Assembly: GCA_000708835.1 (NCBI GenBank)
Contig: DF236984.1
Location: 142,904 to 206,903 of the forward strand
Length of the DNA stretch: 64,000 nucleotides
Direction: 5' to 3'
Source: Klebsormidium nitens
Taxonomy: Eukaryota > Streptophyta > Klebsormidiophyceae > Klebsormidiales > Klebsormidiaceae
A program made the position numbers and the translations under genes. The notes beneath the pieces are model-generated. The model was not told the DNA's origin and did not search any database. It saw nothing but the letters and a program-made list of their open reading frames with translations. This document shows positions 12,601 through 25,500 of the stretch, one piece after another (position 1 is the stretch's first letter; each line of letters opens with the position of its first letter).

Positions 12601-15600
12601 TGCAACCGGTGGAACCTCCCGGGCAGGGCCACGTCCGCAGGAAGGTGCCCGGAGAGTCGATTGTGGTCAAAGTAGAGCTCGAGCAACCGGGGAAGGGTGG
12701 AGAGGAGGGAGAGGTCGGTGCGCGTTAGGTGGTTGAACGAGACGTCGAGGACCTGCAATGCAATCAGTGAGAGGTTCAAGAACCGAGCGCCTGCCAAGAT
12801 TCTTGTGCATTTATCCTTTGCTTCCCCTTTCCCGTTCCTTTTCACGATCAGAATCATCAAAACGGTTCGAGTTGAACGTGGTGATGGAATACTGTACTCA
12901 AAACACGCTGGAAGATGGAGATACTGTTTTTTTTGGGGGTAGTCAAGAGTTCAGGCTAAAAGGGAATTCAGGGAAGGGGGCTTCGGAACATGGTGTAAGT
13001 CAGGCCTTTTGAAGCACTGTAGACGCATGCAATCTGGTGGTATGATCGAAGCGCGTATGATTTCTCTTCTTTTTCTTTTCTCAGCAGTACTTCTGTAGTC
13101 CGTGTAATTCAGAAGCCGGAATGGATTGCAACAAGAAATGGACGAAAAAAAGTACGAAAGAAGAAAGAAAAGGAAAGAAAACACCAAACTCTCAGTGAAA
13201 ACAGCGTCCTTGGGATAGAGTAGGGTAGACGGTATCCAAGACATGCTCACCTCAAGAATTTCAAACTGCCCCGGTTGGAAGCGCAGCTTGTCCAACTTGT
13301 TGCAGGGGAGGAGGAGGCGTGTGAGCGCAGTCAGACCGCCGAAGTTCTCCTGCAAGCAAATTACAACGGAATGGGTTTCAGTTGACGAGATAAGGAAAAA
13401 GAGCCGTACACTGTGCCTGGAGCGGCCAAGTGAAACCGAGACGGTATACGCGTCGCTGGCGCATCGGACATTCAAGGTCGACGTCGAACACGATAAACAT
13501 GCTTTAAAGACGAACCTAGAAATCGAAAATCTGTAGTCTGTCCAAAGAACTGAAGGAAGCTTGTCCGCTTTCCTAAGTTAGTCACAAACGGATTTCGATC
13601 AATTACGGTGACAGTCGGAATATTGAGTCCGATAGCTGTCTGCTTGTCGTCTCGGTACCTGTCCATGGCATGAATACGCTCGGAGAGGCATAGACTCCAA
13701 GATAATACTATGACTACACGACGAGTCTTTCGCTCACCATCTTGAGAAAGTCGTTGCCCACATCCACGGTGTGGATCGGCTCAAAGAGCAGCGATAGCAC
13801 GGCAAAAAACGAAAATCATTTGCTGTGGCCGCACCCAACTTTGTAAATGATTTCACGGCGGAGTCGGCAGAAAGGTGGTGGCCCTTGCTCACCATTTTGA
13901 GATAGTTGTCGGCGGCACTGACAGCCGAGAGCCGCTCGAAGAAGCGCATGTCATCCACCTCGACTGACGTCAGGTGACTGCCGCACAGGTTCACGACCTC
14001 GGCCTCCTCGGGGAGCTCTACACCGGCCGCATCACACTGCAAGAAAGAAGCCCGGTTGTTTGTTCCGGTCAGATGCACGAAGTCCAAGATCGAAGTGCCA
14101 GTTTTCTGCTACTCGAGTGCTTTCAATTCAGAAAGGGCCGCAATACTCTTTGGTGGGGACTGGATCTTGTTCGAAAGCATGCCAAAGGATGGCAATCGGA
14201 ACTTCGATTTAGTCCAATTGTCTACTTGTAATCTCCTATTCGTGTACGAGTACCTTCCAGAAGGACCGTCTTGAAATGTCTAGATACTCTGAGCCGTCAG
14301 GTCTTGCTTTGCGATTTCTAGGTCAGGGAGAATAGAGGGAGACATTTGTCCCGTGTTTCACATAAAGAGCCAGCAAGCCTTGTTACGATTGAATTTAGTA
14401 AACGGCAGAGAAAGACGGCTGATCAACCGAGGTTTAACAACACGACTTGGCCCACTTCTCCCCTTGCCAGTGATTGCAGTACAAAGTCCCCTGTGTACCA
14501 CCATCGATCCGACATACCTGTCCAATCTGCCGTCAGTGCCGAAAAGTTTTGAAGAACTGCAGATTCAATGAACGAGCTTTGCAAAACTCACCAGTAGGAA
14601 GCCATCCAGCAACACCTCCCCCAGTTCGCTCCTCGCAGATGGGGGCCTCCCAAAGCGCCCCTCCTGCACCCCCCGCTGTTTCGCCAGGACCGCTGGGGGA
14701 ACCCTCTGCTTATGCAACGGGTTCCGAAACTGGAGTTTTTGGTCTGCAAACCTACTGAGAGCCCCTTCTAGAAAGTCCGCAGACTGGAGGCTGGTTGGCC
14801 CTTGGCCCAGAACGAGCTCGTGCTGGTCTGAGGAGTCCCAGTCTAGAGTCCTGGACATACTGAAATGAGCCTCCGGTAGTTGTAAGGTTTGCGAATGGGG
14901 TGCCTCTCTTGCAAAACGAGAGGCGGGTAAGCCTTTCAGTGGTGGTTTGACTTTACCTACCGGAGTCTTGGTGTTGTTTGCTTTATTTCCAAGGTCCAGA
15001 TCGGACACTCCTTGAGATATGCTTGCTACGGACAGTTCGTTTGTATAAGATGTACTCGGGGTTTGAATCTGCTCGCCACCACTGTCCCATCTGGAAGCCT
15101 CGCTGATGCTGGACTCTTCTCTAACAGAGGACTCTACACTTGCACCGCTCGACATCACACCTGGCGTGACAGCCGCTCCCTCGGCATCCCTAGACGTTTC
15201 ACTGCTCCTAATGCTATCCTCCGAGAGCACTGAGGTTCCAATCTCCGTTGCTGGCAAACTGCTTTGCGTGCTGACTGCAGATGGCTGACTTTCCGGCTGC
15301 AAACTTTTCTGCGGCACTGTCTTTCCACTTGAAGCTGCCTCCGCATCTTTACCAACCTGTACGGCTCCAAGTTTGGAACCGCTTATGCTTGCCAGCCCTT
15401 TACCCGTAAGCTTGCCAGGTCCACCCAGCTTCTCTTTTGACCCCTTTCCCTCGGCACCCCCAGCTTTGACCTCACTGACCTTTCCTACACCAGCTTCGCT
15501 TTTGCGTCTTTGTCCCTCGTTTACCTGCCCCTCCCTAGGCACCTTTTTGACCCCTTTGAGAGACTTTGAACGCTCCAGATTAGCAGCTGTTTTTGTAGCC

Positions 15601-15713
15601 ACTTTGACTGAATCGTCATTCTTCCTGAGCAGGTGCAAGGGAAGTCGTGGCAAAACTGGAGCAGGCGGGACTTTGTTTGCTGGAATGAAGTCGAGGACTG
15701 TTCCGCCCTCCAT
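9614..15713 (-). CDS. XRRA1-like leucine-rich repeat protein
   Basis: Exons on the minus strand: 15713-14592, 14036-13893, 13349-13251, 12752-12543, 12148-11972, 11676-11122, one or two small exons near 10830-10635 that I could not fix, 10568-10425, 10128-10078 and 9715-9614 (stop TAA). Every fixed exon is phase 0. The first exon encodes 374 residues of Ser/Lys/Glu-rich, probably disordered sequence (starting MEGGTVLDFIPANKVPP). Next comes a short LRR array: VVNLCGSHLTSVEVDDMRFF, GLTALTRLLLPCNKLDKL, VLDVSFNHLTRTDLSLL, LLELYFDHNRLSGHLP, LQKLSLSANGLPSS, LRSLSLARNPIRRIP and LTELDLAATRIEEAE. A linker and a Lys/Arg-rich coiled tail follow (RHLKLMRSIEAQEKVFE, then MAANIEDILATMKARLTQV). The order, and the 'VNL..L..V....F..L..V.A.DN.L' opening, recall X-ray radiation resistance-associated protein 1. 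That assignment is from memory and moderate. Other cytoplasmic or axonemal LRR proteins remain possible. Confidence 0.7.
13738..13791 (-). other. Duplicate of the 3' end of an XRRA1-like exon (possible alternative exon)
   Basis: The last 54 nt of the exon at 13893-14036 align without gaps to this segment 155 bp downstream. About 33 of 54 bases are identical, including TTCTCAAGATG against ATCTCAAAATG and the same GTGAGC donor. The products are RFFERLSAVSAADNYLKM and LLFEPIHTVDVGNDFLKM. An acceptor (CTCTTTGAG) at 13780 would open a 14-codon, phase-0 cassette from 13779 to 13738. The LRR pattern runs directly from the first exon to ENFGGLTAL, so this copy looks surplus: a cryptic, alternative or dead exon. 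Confidence 0.5.
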
Positions 15714-16599
15714 AATTGATTTTTTTAAAGGTCTCAATGAGCGACTCCCTACAAACAGCAAGCTAGCCTGTAGCTTACCCCAACACATATAAGTGAGCTC
15801 AGGCTTGTTGCGTGGAAGGATTGCCAGCTCTATTAGTAGCACGGCGGACTTGCGAACCTGCGTAACGATTACAGAGATTGCAATCTGGACTTCTTGACTC
15901 GGACCAAGACCAGCTGGCTAACTAGCTCCACCCACCAAGAGCTGGGGGCGAATTTCAAAGCCAAAACTGTTCGCTTCAAGTATCACACAGATGGGTCCGC
16001 TTCCATCCGCTGCCACTGACGTCTTCACCAAGATGACTACTCATTGTCATTGACATGAGCATTGGCTCCGGGTTAAGCTCCTGCTTCTGAATTATTGTAC
16101 AGGGCAGGAATCAGGAGAGGAGATTCAATACGGAGGCAACCTAAGTCCACTTCTCACACAACGGAACCATAACTTTAAGGTTTGGAGGCAGCAAATTAAG
16201 AGAATCTCTTGGGTTCTCGAATGCAAAACCCAATTTCATGCGGACCAAGGTGAATCAGAAACGCCCAACTAACTTTACAACCGACGGTTCAGATGTTGGA
16301 ATCAAAGGAAGGCCTTCAATCCAACGGCTGGGAGCTGCAACCCAAGCGCTCGAGTCCCTTCGAGTGCATGAAGCTCCAGCTAGAGGCTAGATTCTAAAGG
16401 ATAGAGCTTAGAACTCGGACGTTTTCTCTCCTGGCAAAGCTAGACAGCAAATTGCACCAGCAGGTCAGTCTACCTGGAATCCTCTTTCATTAGGTGCCTA
16501 GCTCTGTTTGTAGTCTGGCAGCATCTGTTTGCTGGCGAATAAGCGCTCTTATTCCCCGCACCCCCACTAAAGAGCTGGGAAGCTTGCGAGCTGTCCCAG
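15714..16599. promoter_or_regulatory. Divergent promoter region of the XRRA1-like and SPAG1-like genes
   Basis: 886 bp separates the two divergent start codons (ATG at 15713 minus, ATG at 16600 plus), with no coding sequence between. A TGACGTC-type core occurs near 16017. No TATA box or paired X-box could be assigned with confidence. Shared, co-regulated transcription is inferred from the arrangement only. Confidence 0.45.
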
Positions 16600-19500
16600 A
16601 TGGCTGACTTTTTTGGTTCCCTGAACGACGGAGGCGCTGCAGAGGGTGGGAACACTTTGAACCTGAGCGAGAAGGAAAGGAGGGAGTTTGATGAGATCAC
16701 GTGAGTCTTCTTATTTCAACAAGCAGAGGGCATGCCTTCACCACCCTGCAGTTGCCTGCTAATCCTGGGGTGAAATTGTGCTGCAATGTGTTGTGATGGC
16801 TGCTAAGTCTCAGCCTTGCTTGGCTTCATGTGGTAAGATGGGGATTGCTGCTAAATTTGGTCTTTGTACCTCAGACTGATATTCAGAGCCAGTGACTCCT
16901 TGGTTATAGTTCTCGATCAAGACTACCACTAGGGTTCATGCAAGATTTCCGATTGGGTTTACATTGCTCACCTCACCTTTGATCTCCTTATAAAATCAAG
17001 CAATGTCTGCAGAAGATTGTTTCTATCACTCCCCTAAGCAGATTAGACGCCCTGTGCATCATGGTCCTGCTGGTGAATGTCTTAGTTGTTCTTGCCCACT
17101 GTTTGTGGTGCATGCTTTATTTTCCAAGAACTTTTCAAAATCACAAGCGTCAGCTCTGCTCCCTCCAAATATGATGTATCATCAAAGGCTATAGGGGGCA
17201 TACTAAAGAAGACCTGCAGTTCAGCACGGAGGCAAAGGATACTCCAGTGCGCTTGAGCGGACGCCACCCTGCATCAACACTTTGGCAGCAACCATTTGAG
17301 CAACAGTTGGCGGAATTTCTTTTTAGAGCAGGCCCAAACAGAACTGCAGCAGAGCAGAGTAGAACTTGTACCAGAAGTTGATTAAAACTGGATGAATATG
17401 GAGCAAACGGACAAGGTGTGAATTCTGAACATCATCAGACCCAACTGCAACCTGCTCAGGGACACTTTTCTTGTGACAGGTTTGACAAGATCCAGGCCTT
17501 GACAGATGTAAACAAGCTCGCCCGTTTAGCGGCGTACATGCGCATAGAGGATTTTCACACCACAGCAGACGTGGCACAGGCACGCCTGCAAAATCTGCAG
17601 GGCTCAGCAGGGAGAGAAGAGAACCCCGTCCTTCCAGCAAGGTAAGCAGGGCCTTACAAGGAAATGTGTCAGAGAGGTGTGCCAATTCACAGTACATACA
17701 GCAGATATGTCTAAGAAAAGCTTTCATTTTCATTTGAGAGGGCGCTTTTGACGGCTGGTGGATTAATTCGAGGCCCCCGCGCATGTATGGCAGGATTTGA
17801 AAAGCAAACTGTTTCAGTCGCAGAGCTATGGTGAACTATTGGTGTGACTGCTGAGATGGCGGTATCATGAGAGTCTTTTGGGGGGGGTGGTCCTTTCAGC
17901 GACGGAATTGACCTTCTTCTACATGAGCGACTGTGGGGTTGTTGGGCAGGCTCATGCTCCCGCGGGGCTAGCATGTTGCTGGTGTAGATTACTTAAAACC
18001 ATTTCAACATTCAGAAAAATGAGCATGAGATTGACCTTTTGTATGAGATACATATCAATCTGTCAACCCGGCTCAACATATTTTCTCATATTGGTGAAAG
18101 ACAGACAAAATGACGGAACTTTGGCGGGCTCTGAAGTTTGGCACCCTGTTTGAATGCAGAAAAGACGCTGACGCAGAACTAGACAAGGTGCTTCAGGAGC
18201 TAAAAAGCTGGGAGGCATCAGTGAAGGGAGCAGACAAGGCGCTGAAAAGCGATGCACCTCCAACGGAAGAGGACGCCCCTCCGGTCCGGCGCCATATAGG
18301 GGGAAAGGTAGGTTGCCGTCAGCAAGGAAAATTCAGGACTAAATCTGTGCGGCGACAGGCGCGGCAGAATTGTCCTTTTGTTAGCAAGCGGCAGATGGTC
18401 TCTTTCTGCTTCTGGTTCCGAGTAGCGATTCTGCCTTCCTTCGTGGCTAGCCAACAGCTTTTCTGGACCGTTTCTAAAGGGCCCAGGTGAACCATTACTC
18501 AGGTGCCAAGTTGGACCCCGAAACCAATCAACGAAAGCACTCACTAAGCAAAAAGAATCCTGTATGGTCTTGGCCCATGTCCGTTTTCCTCGAGGGAAGA
18601 AGGACAACACTTGGCTGGCAAAGTTTTGCCGCCAGCTGACGCTAGTTGATAGTCAATTGTTTACTCCGGAATTGGACGTGCTGTCGTTGTTAGAGTTTAA
18701 CAGTAATAGCGATTGCTTATTTACTTCGTTAGTAAACGCGGGGTTCGGTAAACGGGTTTCAAACATGCAGGTTGGCAAGGCGGGCCTGATAGAAGAGCCC
18801 GAGGAAACCAAGCCCAAGAACGCGAAAGAGGTGATGGAGAAGGCCAAGCGGATGAAGGACGCAAAGGACGTGCGGAGCGGGGCCGAGTATTATCAAAAGT
18901 GGGACAAAGTTGCGGAGAATCTTGAGAAGGTGAGGGTTTTGGGTACAAGCGGCAGAAGCCAACTCTTTTTCTGAGCTGTTTCACATTTCCACCCCTGCTT
19001 TTTTGTTTGTTCGGGTGGCCACTCTGCTTGGCAGGATCTCCTCCTTAGCATGCGAAGATCAGTCTGTGCAGTGCCATAAATTCAACCTCAAGTATCTTCC
19101 ATCCTGTAGACAAGGACTATGGCGAGGTGACCATACTTTGAAACACCCACGGTCCTGAGCAGACGGAGGTTCCCTGAACGGAAGCCAATACCTTCTTTTT
19201 TGAACAGGGGGTCCGCTTTGAAAACTGCCGGCAAAACTGCCGATTCTGTACCAGTCGTTGCTGCAGGCACCTCGATGGTCGGCTCGGAGATTCAAAATCG
19301 TTCACACTCACCCGGGTCCTGCTCAGCTCAGAGAATGTGAATACTTCTTCGTGGGACCGGCCAGTAATCGCGATCGGACTAGAGAGCGCGCCGGATGCCC
19401 CCGACTCATTGTGCTCTTAGCTGCTGCAGCCGGCAGATTGAATGTGCCGATTGTCACATGTACTAAAAAGAAAGCTCCAATACAATCGTTCAAACTCATA

Positions 19501-22500
19501 CCGTTTCTTCTCACAGGAGGCGGAGGGTTCCCTTAAGAAAGCCAAGCCAGCTGCGAGCAAACCGAAGACCGAGACTGAGGAGATTCCTGAAGAGACTTCG
19601 GCCCCCGTGCTTTCCGCTGCTGCGGCAGACCGGCTGGTAGACGCCGCATACAAGAAACCAGTCGTCGAGAGGAGATGGCTTGCGAACCGAGAGCGGGAGA
19701 AGGGGAACGAACTCTTCAAGGTGAGCTCCGAATGGCCACGCCTGGGACGGTACAAACTGTGCTGCTTGGTTAGAGGCGATATTGACTGGAGTCTGTGGCG
19801 AATTGGTTTTGGTACCCATTGCAAAGAACATGGTAAGTCTGTGGTGTTGTCTTCCTCCGGTTTTGAGCGCCATTGCTCTATAGGCGCTCTGCTTCCAATC
19901 CAGGTTTCACCAGCAGTTTCCTTGGCCGCACGTCGAACCAGCACTCTAGATCTCAATAAGCTGATCTATACTGACCGATGTAAGTTAGCAATTTGCTGCA
20001 CAACTTGGCCTCTTTGCAATTGTTTCCAGCTGCATTGTTGAACTTCTTTATCAGCTCTGCCTAAGAACCCAGCCATTCACCGAAGTCGGTCCTCAATGAC
20101 AGGCAACAAATAAGGCAGTGCCCACTGTCGACTCTCGATTCCTTCGTGGGAGATTGGTCTCACGTTGCGGAAGAAAATGGTCGAGAACATGCAGAGTTCC
20201 ACAAACGAAGCCTTCGCCTTTTCATTTGCAGAGTAAAGAATACCAGGGCAGCATTGCAGCGTACACGCTCGCGATCCGGCTGCTGCCCTCGTTAGAGTCC
20301 GCGTTCTGCAACCGAGCGGCCGCGCACCTCAAACTGAAGCAGTACAAGGAGGCGGAAGCCGACTGTACGGAAGCGCTCAAGATTGATCCAGGGTACTTGA
20401 AGGTATGACTAGTCTTCGGGGTCGTAGCGGTCTCAATCCTTGTAATTCACCAAAGTTGATTAGCATCACATGTGAAGTGGAACGTCGGGCCTTGGACAAT
20501 ACCGTTCCAAGTAGAACGGCGAAACTCCAGGCAGGCTTTGCGCACCAGCTTTCTTATCGCCTCTCCCCTTCTAACAATTCAATCATCCTCCACTTTTTCA
20601 CCTTTCGGCACTGCAGCTTACCGATCGCTTCGGTGCCTGAGAAACGCACCCTCTTCAAAGTGCTGATCTGCTCTTTCGTCCGCAGGCACTTCGTCGCCGT
20701 GGCATGGCAAGGCTCGAGCTCGGAAACGCGGAGGGAGCGATCGGGGACTTGGAGACCGTTCAGGAATGCGAATACGACAAGGAACTGACGGAGTTGCTTC
20801 GGAAAGCGAGGGCGAAAGTGGGAAAGAAAGCCGGGGCAGAGAAGCCGATGAGACGGATGCAGATCGAAGAGGTAGAAGAGGAGGAGGGTTCGCCAGAAAC
20901 GGCTGCAACGGAACCGGAAGTGAGGCCGGAAACGGAACAGGAGGCTGGTAGAGCTGGGAACGGGCACGTGAGTGCTGCAGCGGAACGGACGAAAGCGGAA
21001 GAGCAGCAGAGAGCGGAAAAGGGCGGAACCAACGGGGACAAGAAACGGATGAATGCAGGATCGACGGGGCCGGAGCATTCTCAATCTCGAGAAACAAACG
21101 GTGGGGCTCGGAAGGACCCTTCTGAGGCAAGTACGGGGAACGCTGCAGAAGTGAAGACTAAACAGAATGAGAGCGACGGGTCAGGGAAGAAGGAGGCCGG
21201 GTCACCAGTCGTGGAAGCTTCGGGAAAAGATGGGACTGCCGCAAATGGAGGGGCTTCCCAGAAGGAGGCCGACGCAGCGCGGCTTGCAGAGGAGTGGCGG
21301 GAGAAAGGAAACGTGCTGTACAAGCGGGGCGACGTCACGGGAGCGGAGGCCTGCTACTCGCAGAGCCTGACGTACAGCGAAAATGCGGCGGCCCTGAGCA
21401 ACCGGGCGATGTGCCGGAACCGGTTCGGGCGGTTCCGGGAGGCGGAGGAAGACGCGTCGGCGGCGATCATAGCGGATCCGACGTACGTGAAGGCGTACCA
21501 TAGGCGGGCGGCCGCGAGGCGGGGGCTGCACAAGAAGGAGCAGGCGATGGAGGACTACAAGGTGAGGAACTAGAGTGGCGGTTCCTTCTGTTGAAAATGT
21601 TGTTTCTACAGGCATTTGCGGGAAAGCCCGTTCGAAAAGACGTGGTTTGTCGCGTCCGGGTGAGCCGATCCAGCGGTCTCAGGCGGCGGTTGTGCCAAGA
21701 CGCCTTGAGGACCGGTAGTTACTTGATCATACGTGTACCAGCGCGCACAATGTCTCTTTCTGCTGATGCAATTGCAGGCGTCGACAGACTTGGTTCAACG
21801 AGCGCGGATGAATCTCGTGACCTCAGGCTTGGTACACCGCATCTTTGCTGCAAAGATTCTTTGCGACAGCGCTCAGGTTTTGTTTTCAACTTCATGTAAT
21901 GAAGGGAGACCGGGCCATGCCGCCTTCTGAAAGCTCAAAGCTGGAGAACTTTGTGGAAAGAGTGGTTGCAAAGGGGAGGTGTACAGGAAGCAATCCTTCG
22001 TGAGAACATCTTCTCAAGCAGGGTTCATTCTGAAGGACAGCGGCGATAGAACAAGCTCCCCTTTTGTGTTTTTAAGTCTGCGTTTGGCGTACAAACTGCG
22101 ACCACTTGAAGCATTCAATAATCAACGTAGACTAACACGCTCTCTTCGTTTCAGGTGGTTTTGCAGGCGATGCCGAACAACGTCGGCCTGCAAGAGGAGA
22201 TCCGGTCGCTGCAAAGCGAGCTCGAAGACTCCATGTACATTCCGCCGAGGAGAGGGGCGCCCGTCATCGAGGAGGTACGTCGTTGCAGGACAGTACACGG
22301 CGTCGCTGCCTTTCCTTTTCCACTTTGCTGAGTTTACACAATCTTTCCTGTCGTTGTGTAACATCAGACGTCTGCTGAGGGCTGCGCAGTTTACGGCAAG
22401 TTCTTTCCGCTTGCCCCTTCTTCCCTTCGGTTCACGTGTCCTGTAAATTTCTTCTTTCCTCGTTTTTATCGCTTGTTGTTACTTGGTCCCTCTTTGAGAG

Positions 22501-25500
22501 CCTCACAATACATCTTCGCATTATTTCTGGTCCTCAAGAGTGCTCATTGTCAAAGATCCGTTCTCCGAATTCCGGAATCGTTTGTTGTGGCGCCTCAGCG
22601 TCTGGTTGCTACTGACTGTTGGCGCTTAGCACGTATGATTACTTTCTGCTTATGCCTTCACTAAGCTCTGTCTCTGGAAGAGAGAGTTCAGCTTGATATA
22701 GACCCGCTGGCATGCTTTGCGGGGCTTCACGGCAATGACGAAACCGCTCCGGGCAAATTGAGTCCACGGCATGATAGCTCCAGAAGCCACAGCCTGTCTC
22801 CTCTTGATATAGCTCAGCCTAATCTTCTCACAACTCGTGTATGTCATAATCTTCTCACAACTCGTGTATGTCAGATGTGGTGCCTCAGGCTAGGGCAGCG
22901 CTTTTATCCATGAAGGTGCTTGTGTGCGTCACACTGTTGGTGAGCCCGTCAGGTCATCTCCACCAGACAAGTATCGAGTATCGTTTCACCACAACGAACC
23001 TGTATCCGTGAGCGTCTTGATTTGTACTAGTTGGGCGGTCCCTGTCACTATGTGACGTGTACTCTGAAGAAAAATTCAGGGATTCTTGCAGTACTCAGTA
23101 AACGAGCATGCGGCCAATGTGGCTGTTCTGTTGTCCGTTTCAGGGACCTTGTTGCAAGATAGCTGCCTGGATCTGGCCTTATCATAGCAAAATTCATGGC
23201 CTTCAGTTCAACATGCTGGTTTGGCTTCCGTCATACCACAATCACGCTTCCGCCTCAAGTTGGAAGAACGGCTTAGGAGCTGGCGTCGCTCCAGACAAAG
23301 CTTGAAACCTTATCTTGGGTTTGATCTCCTTGGATGCAACCGTCCTTCTGCGTTGGAGGGAGTTCCCCGCACGGCGGTAATGCAAAAATCAGTTGCGTAT
23401 CTGGATAAATAGCAGCGGACTCTGGATGCCGCGGCTTCTCTAAATGTGTTTGCTTCTTTGACTGTCCTTTCTTCATCGCGGTGCCTTACAGTGCGTCGTG
23501 TCACTTCGCCTGCGTTGACGCCATCATTGTGTCCAGCCTTATCCTAAGCTGACTGCTTAGAGCCGGCTCCGCGTTGAATCACGCGTGAATTCTCATCATG
23601 TGCACTTCGTTTTAATGTATGTAATTGTCCAACGCAGTAGAGGCTCCCTGCGTGGCGGCAATGGAGTTTGATAGATGGCGACGTGGCCATTCCTCTGTTG
23701 AAATATCTGATGCCGCTACCGCTTTGCATGCACTTGCTTCCTTGACTGTCGACCGTACATACCGTGCCCTACGATTGGTTGGTCCGTCGGGCCGCGTCCT
23801 CTATGGTGATACCACAATCCTCTTTCTCCTTTGTTTTGTAAAGATTGCTCAATTGCCAGCTTTGCTCCGGCCAAGTCCGGTCCAGGCTTAGAAGTTCTAC
23901 CTTTAGCTCTCACGGTAGATGCAGCTTCCCATTCTCATCTGTACCGCGGTCTCCTACACAGTGGCAATGAGAATTGAACGATGGCTACAAGGCCAATTAG
24001 GATGTGATTCTGGCTGATGCTCCGGTCTCTTGAGACGCACTTGTTCCTCTGCACTGTCCGTTTCATGCACACAGTCAACGTCAGTTAGTCGGTCATGTCA
24101 CGTCGCCTGTGCTGACGCCACAATCCTTTGACGGCCTTGATGTGTGAGAAGTACTCAGAAGCCGGTTTCGCTTCGGCCTTGGCTTGGGAGTACGCTTTTG
24201 GGCTTCTTGTCTTGCGATGCAACTTCCAGCTTTTGTTGGTACCGGCTCTCCTCACTTGGGTAAGAGAGCGGTAGATGGCTGCCTTTCCATTCGGACGTCG
24301 TCTATGTTTGTTACTGCTGGTCTTTCAAGAGGCACTAATATCTTCACCCTGTCCGTATTATGCAAACGCTCACCTACCGCAAATCTTCGTGGGTCAGTCA
24401 TCCCTCTGTGGCTTGGTGATGCCTCGATCATGATTTGCCTTGATCGATAAGAAACCCTTTGAAGCCGGCTAGTTTTTGCCCAAGGTTTGAGCGTTTATTC
24501 TTCGGTTCCGAGCTTTTGAATGCAGCTTTTTATTTGTGTGGTACCGGCTCTCCACACGCTTGCAATGAAGATGGACAGATGGCCACGTGGCCACCTGTGC
24601 CTTCGCTTTCCTGATGCTGCTGGTCTTCAGACGCACTCTTTCTCTCACCTGTCCATATTTTGCACACGCTCACCTTAAAATACATTGAAACGGTCAAGTC
24701 ACGTCCCCTGTGCTGATGCGGCAGATCGCGATCCCGCTTCAAAAGTGAAAATTGCTTGGAAGCAGGTCGTTTTCATTCCAGCCAAGGCTTGGACATTCTA
24801 CTTGGTGTCTTTTGTTGTATTAGCAACTTTTCACTTATGTTGGTACCAGCTCTCTACACAAGTGGCAATGGAGATTGACAGAAGTGCGACGTGGCCAGAT
24901 CAAGGATTCTCGTTTTTGATGCTCCGGGTCTCTTAGATGCACCTGATCTTTCAACTTCTTCCCATTGTTTACACGGTTTAGGGTTTAGGGTTTAGGTCTG
25001 TCACGTCACAGTGTCCACTGTCGTATCAGCCTGCTCGCAACCTGAAGAGATGCAACTTACTGGCGACGCCCACTTTTTGGTGCTTCCTTATCGCAAGTAA
25101 ACATGCCTTGGCAAGTTTCAAGCACTCAACTCATACTCTTGGCACGCCTGGCGAACGAGCGGGCCAGCACTTGGTACGTGTACGTTTCCGTCACGTCTTT
25201 GTTTAAGGAGAATAAGAATTTCCTGTGACCTTAAAGGTTCTAATTGGGCTCAGATCTCACACCTGGTGGACCTCGCTGTTCGATCCTTGAATGGTTGCTT
25301 TGAGAAATGTCAGTGCGCCGTTGTTGCGATGGCAAAGACGAGATCAGTTCTGGCATTGGGGCCATTGAGTGATTGTTTCTGAAGCCCTGACCGGGTAGTC
25401 CACCAGTCGTTGATAGCAACTCTTTGGAGTGCCGCCTTGTTTAAGAATGTTTGTCAGCCTGTTAGGCACGAGTAACCTTTTCCATGTCATTTGCAAGTGC

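Noticed and set aside
20554-21130. Long minus-strand open frames, Arg/Ser/Pro-rich
   Set aside because: Antisense shadows of the large SPAG1-like exon 20686-21561, whose TPR-encoding frame is clear and splices in phase.
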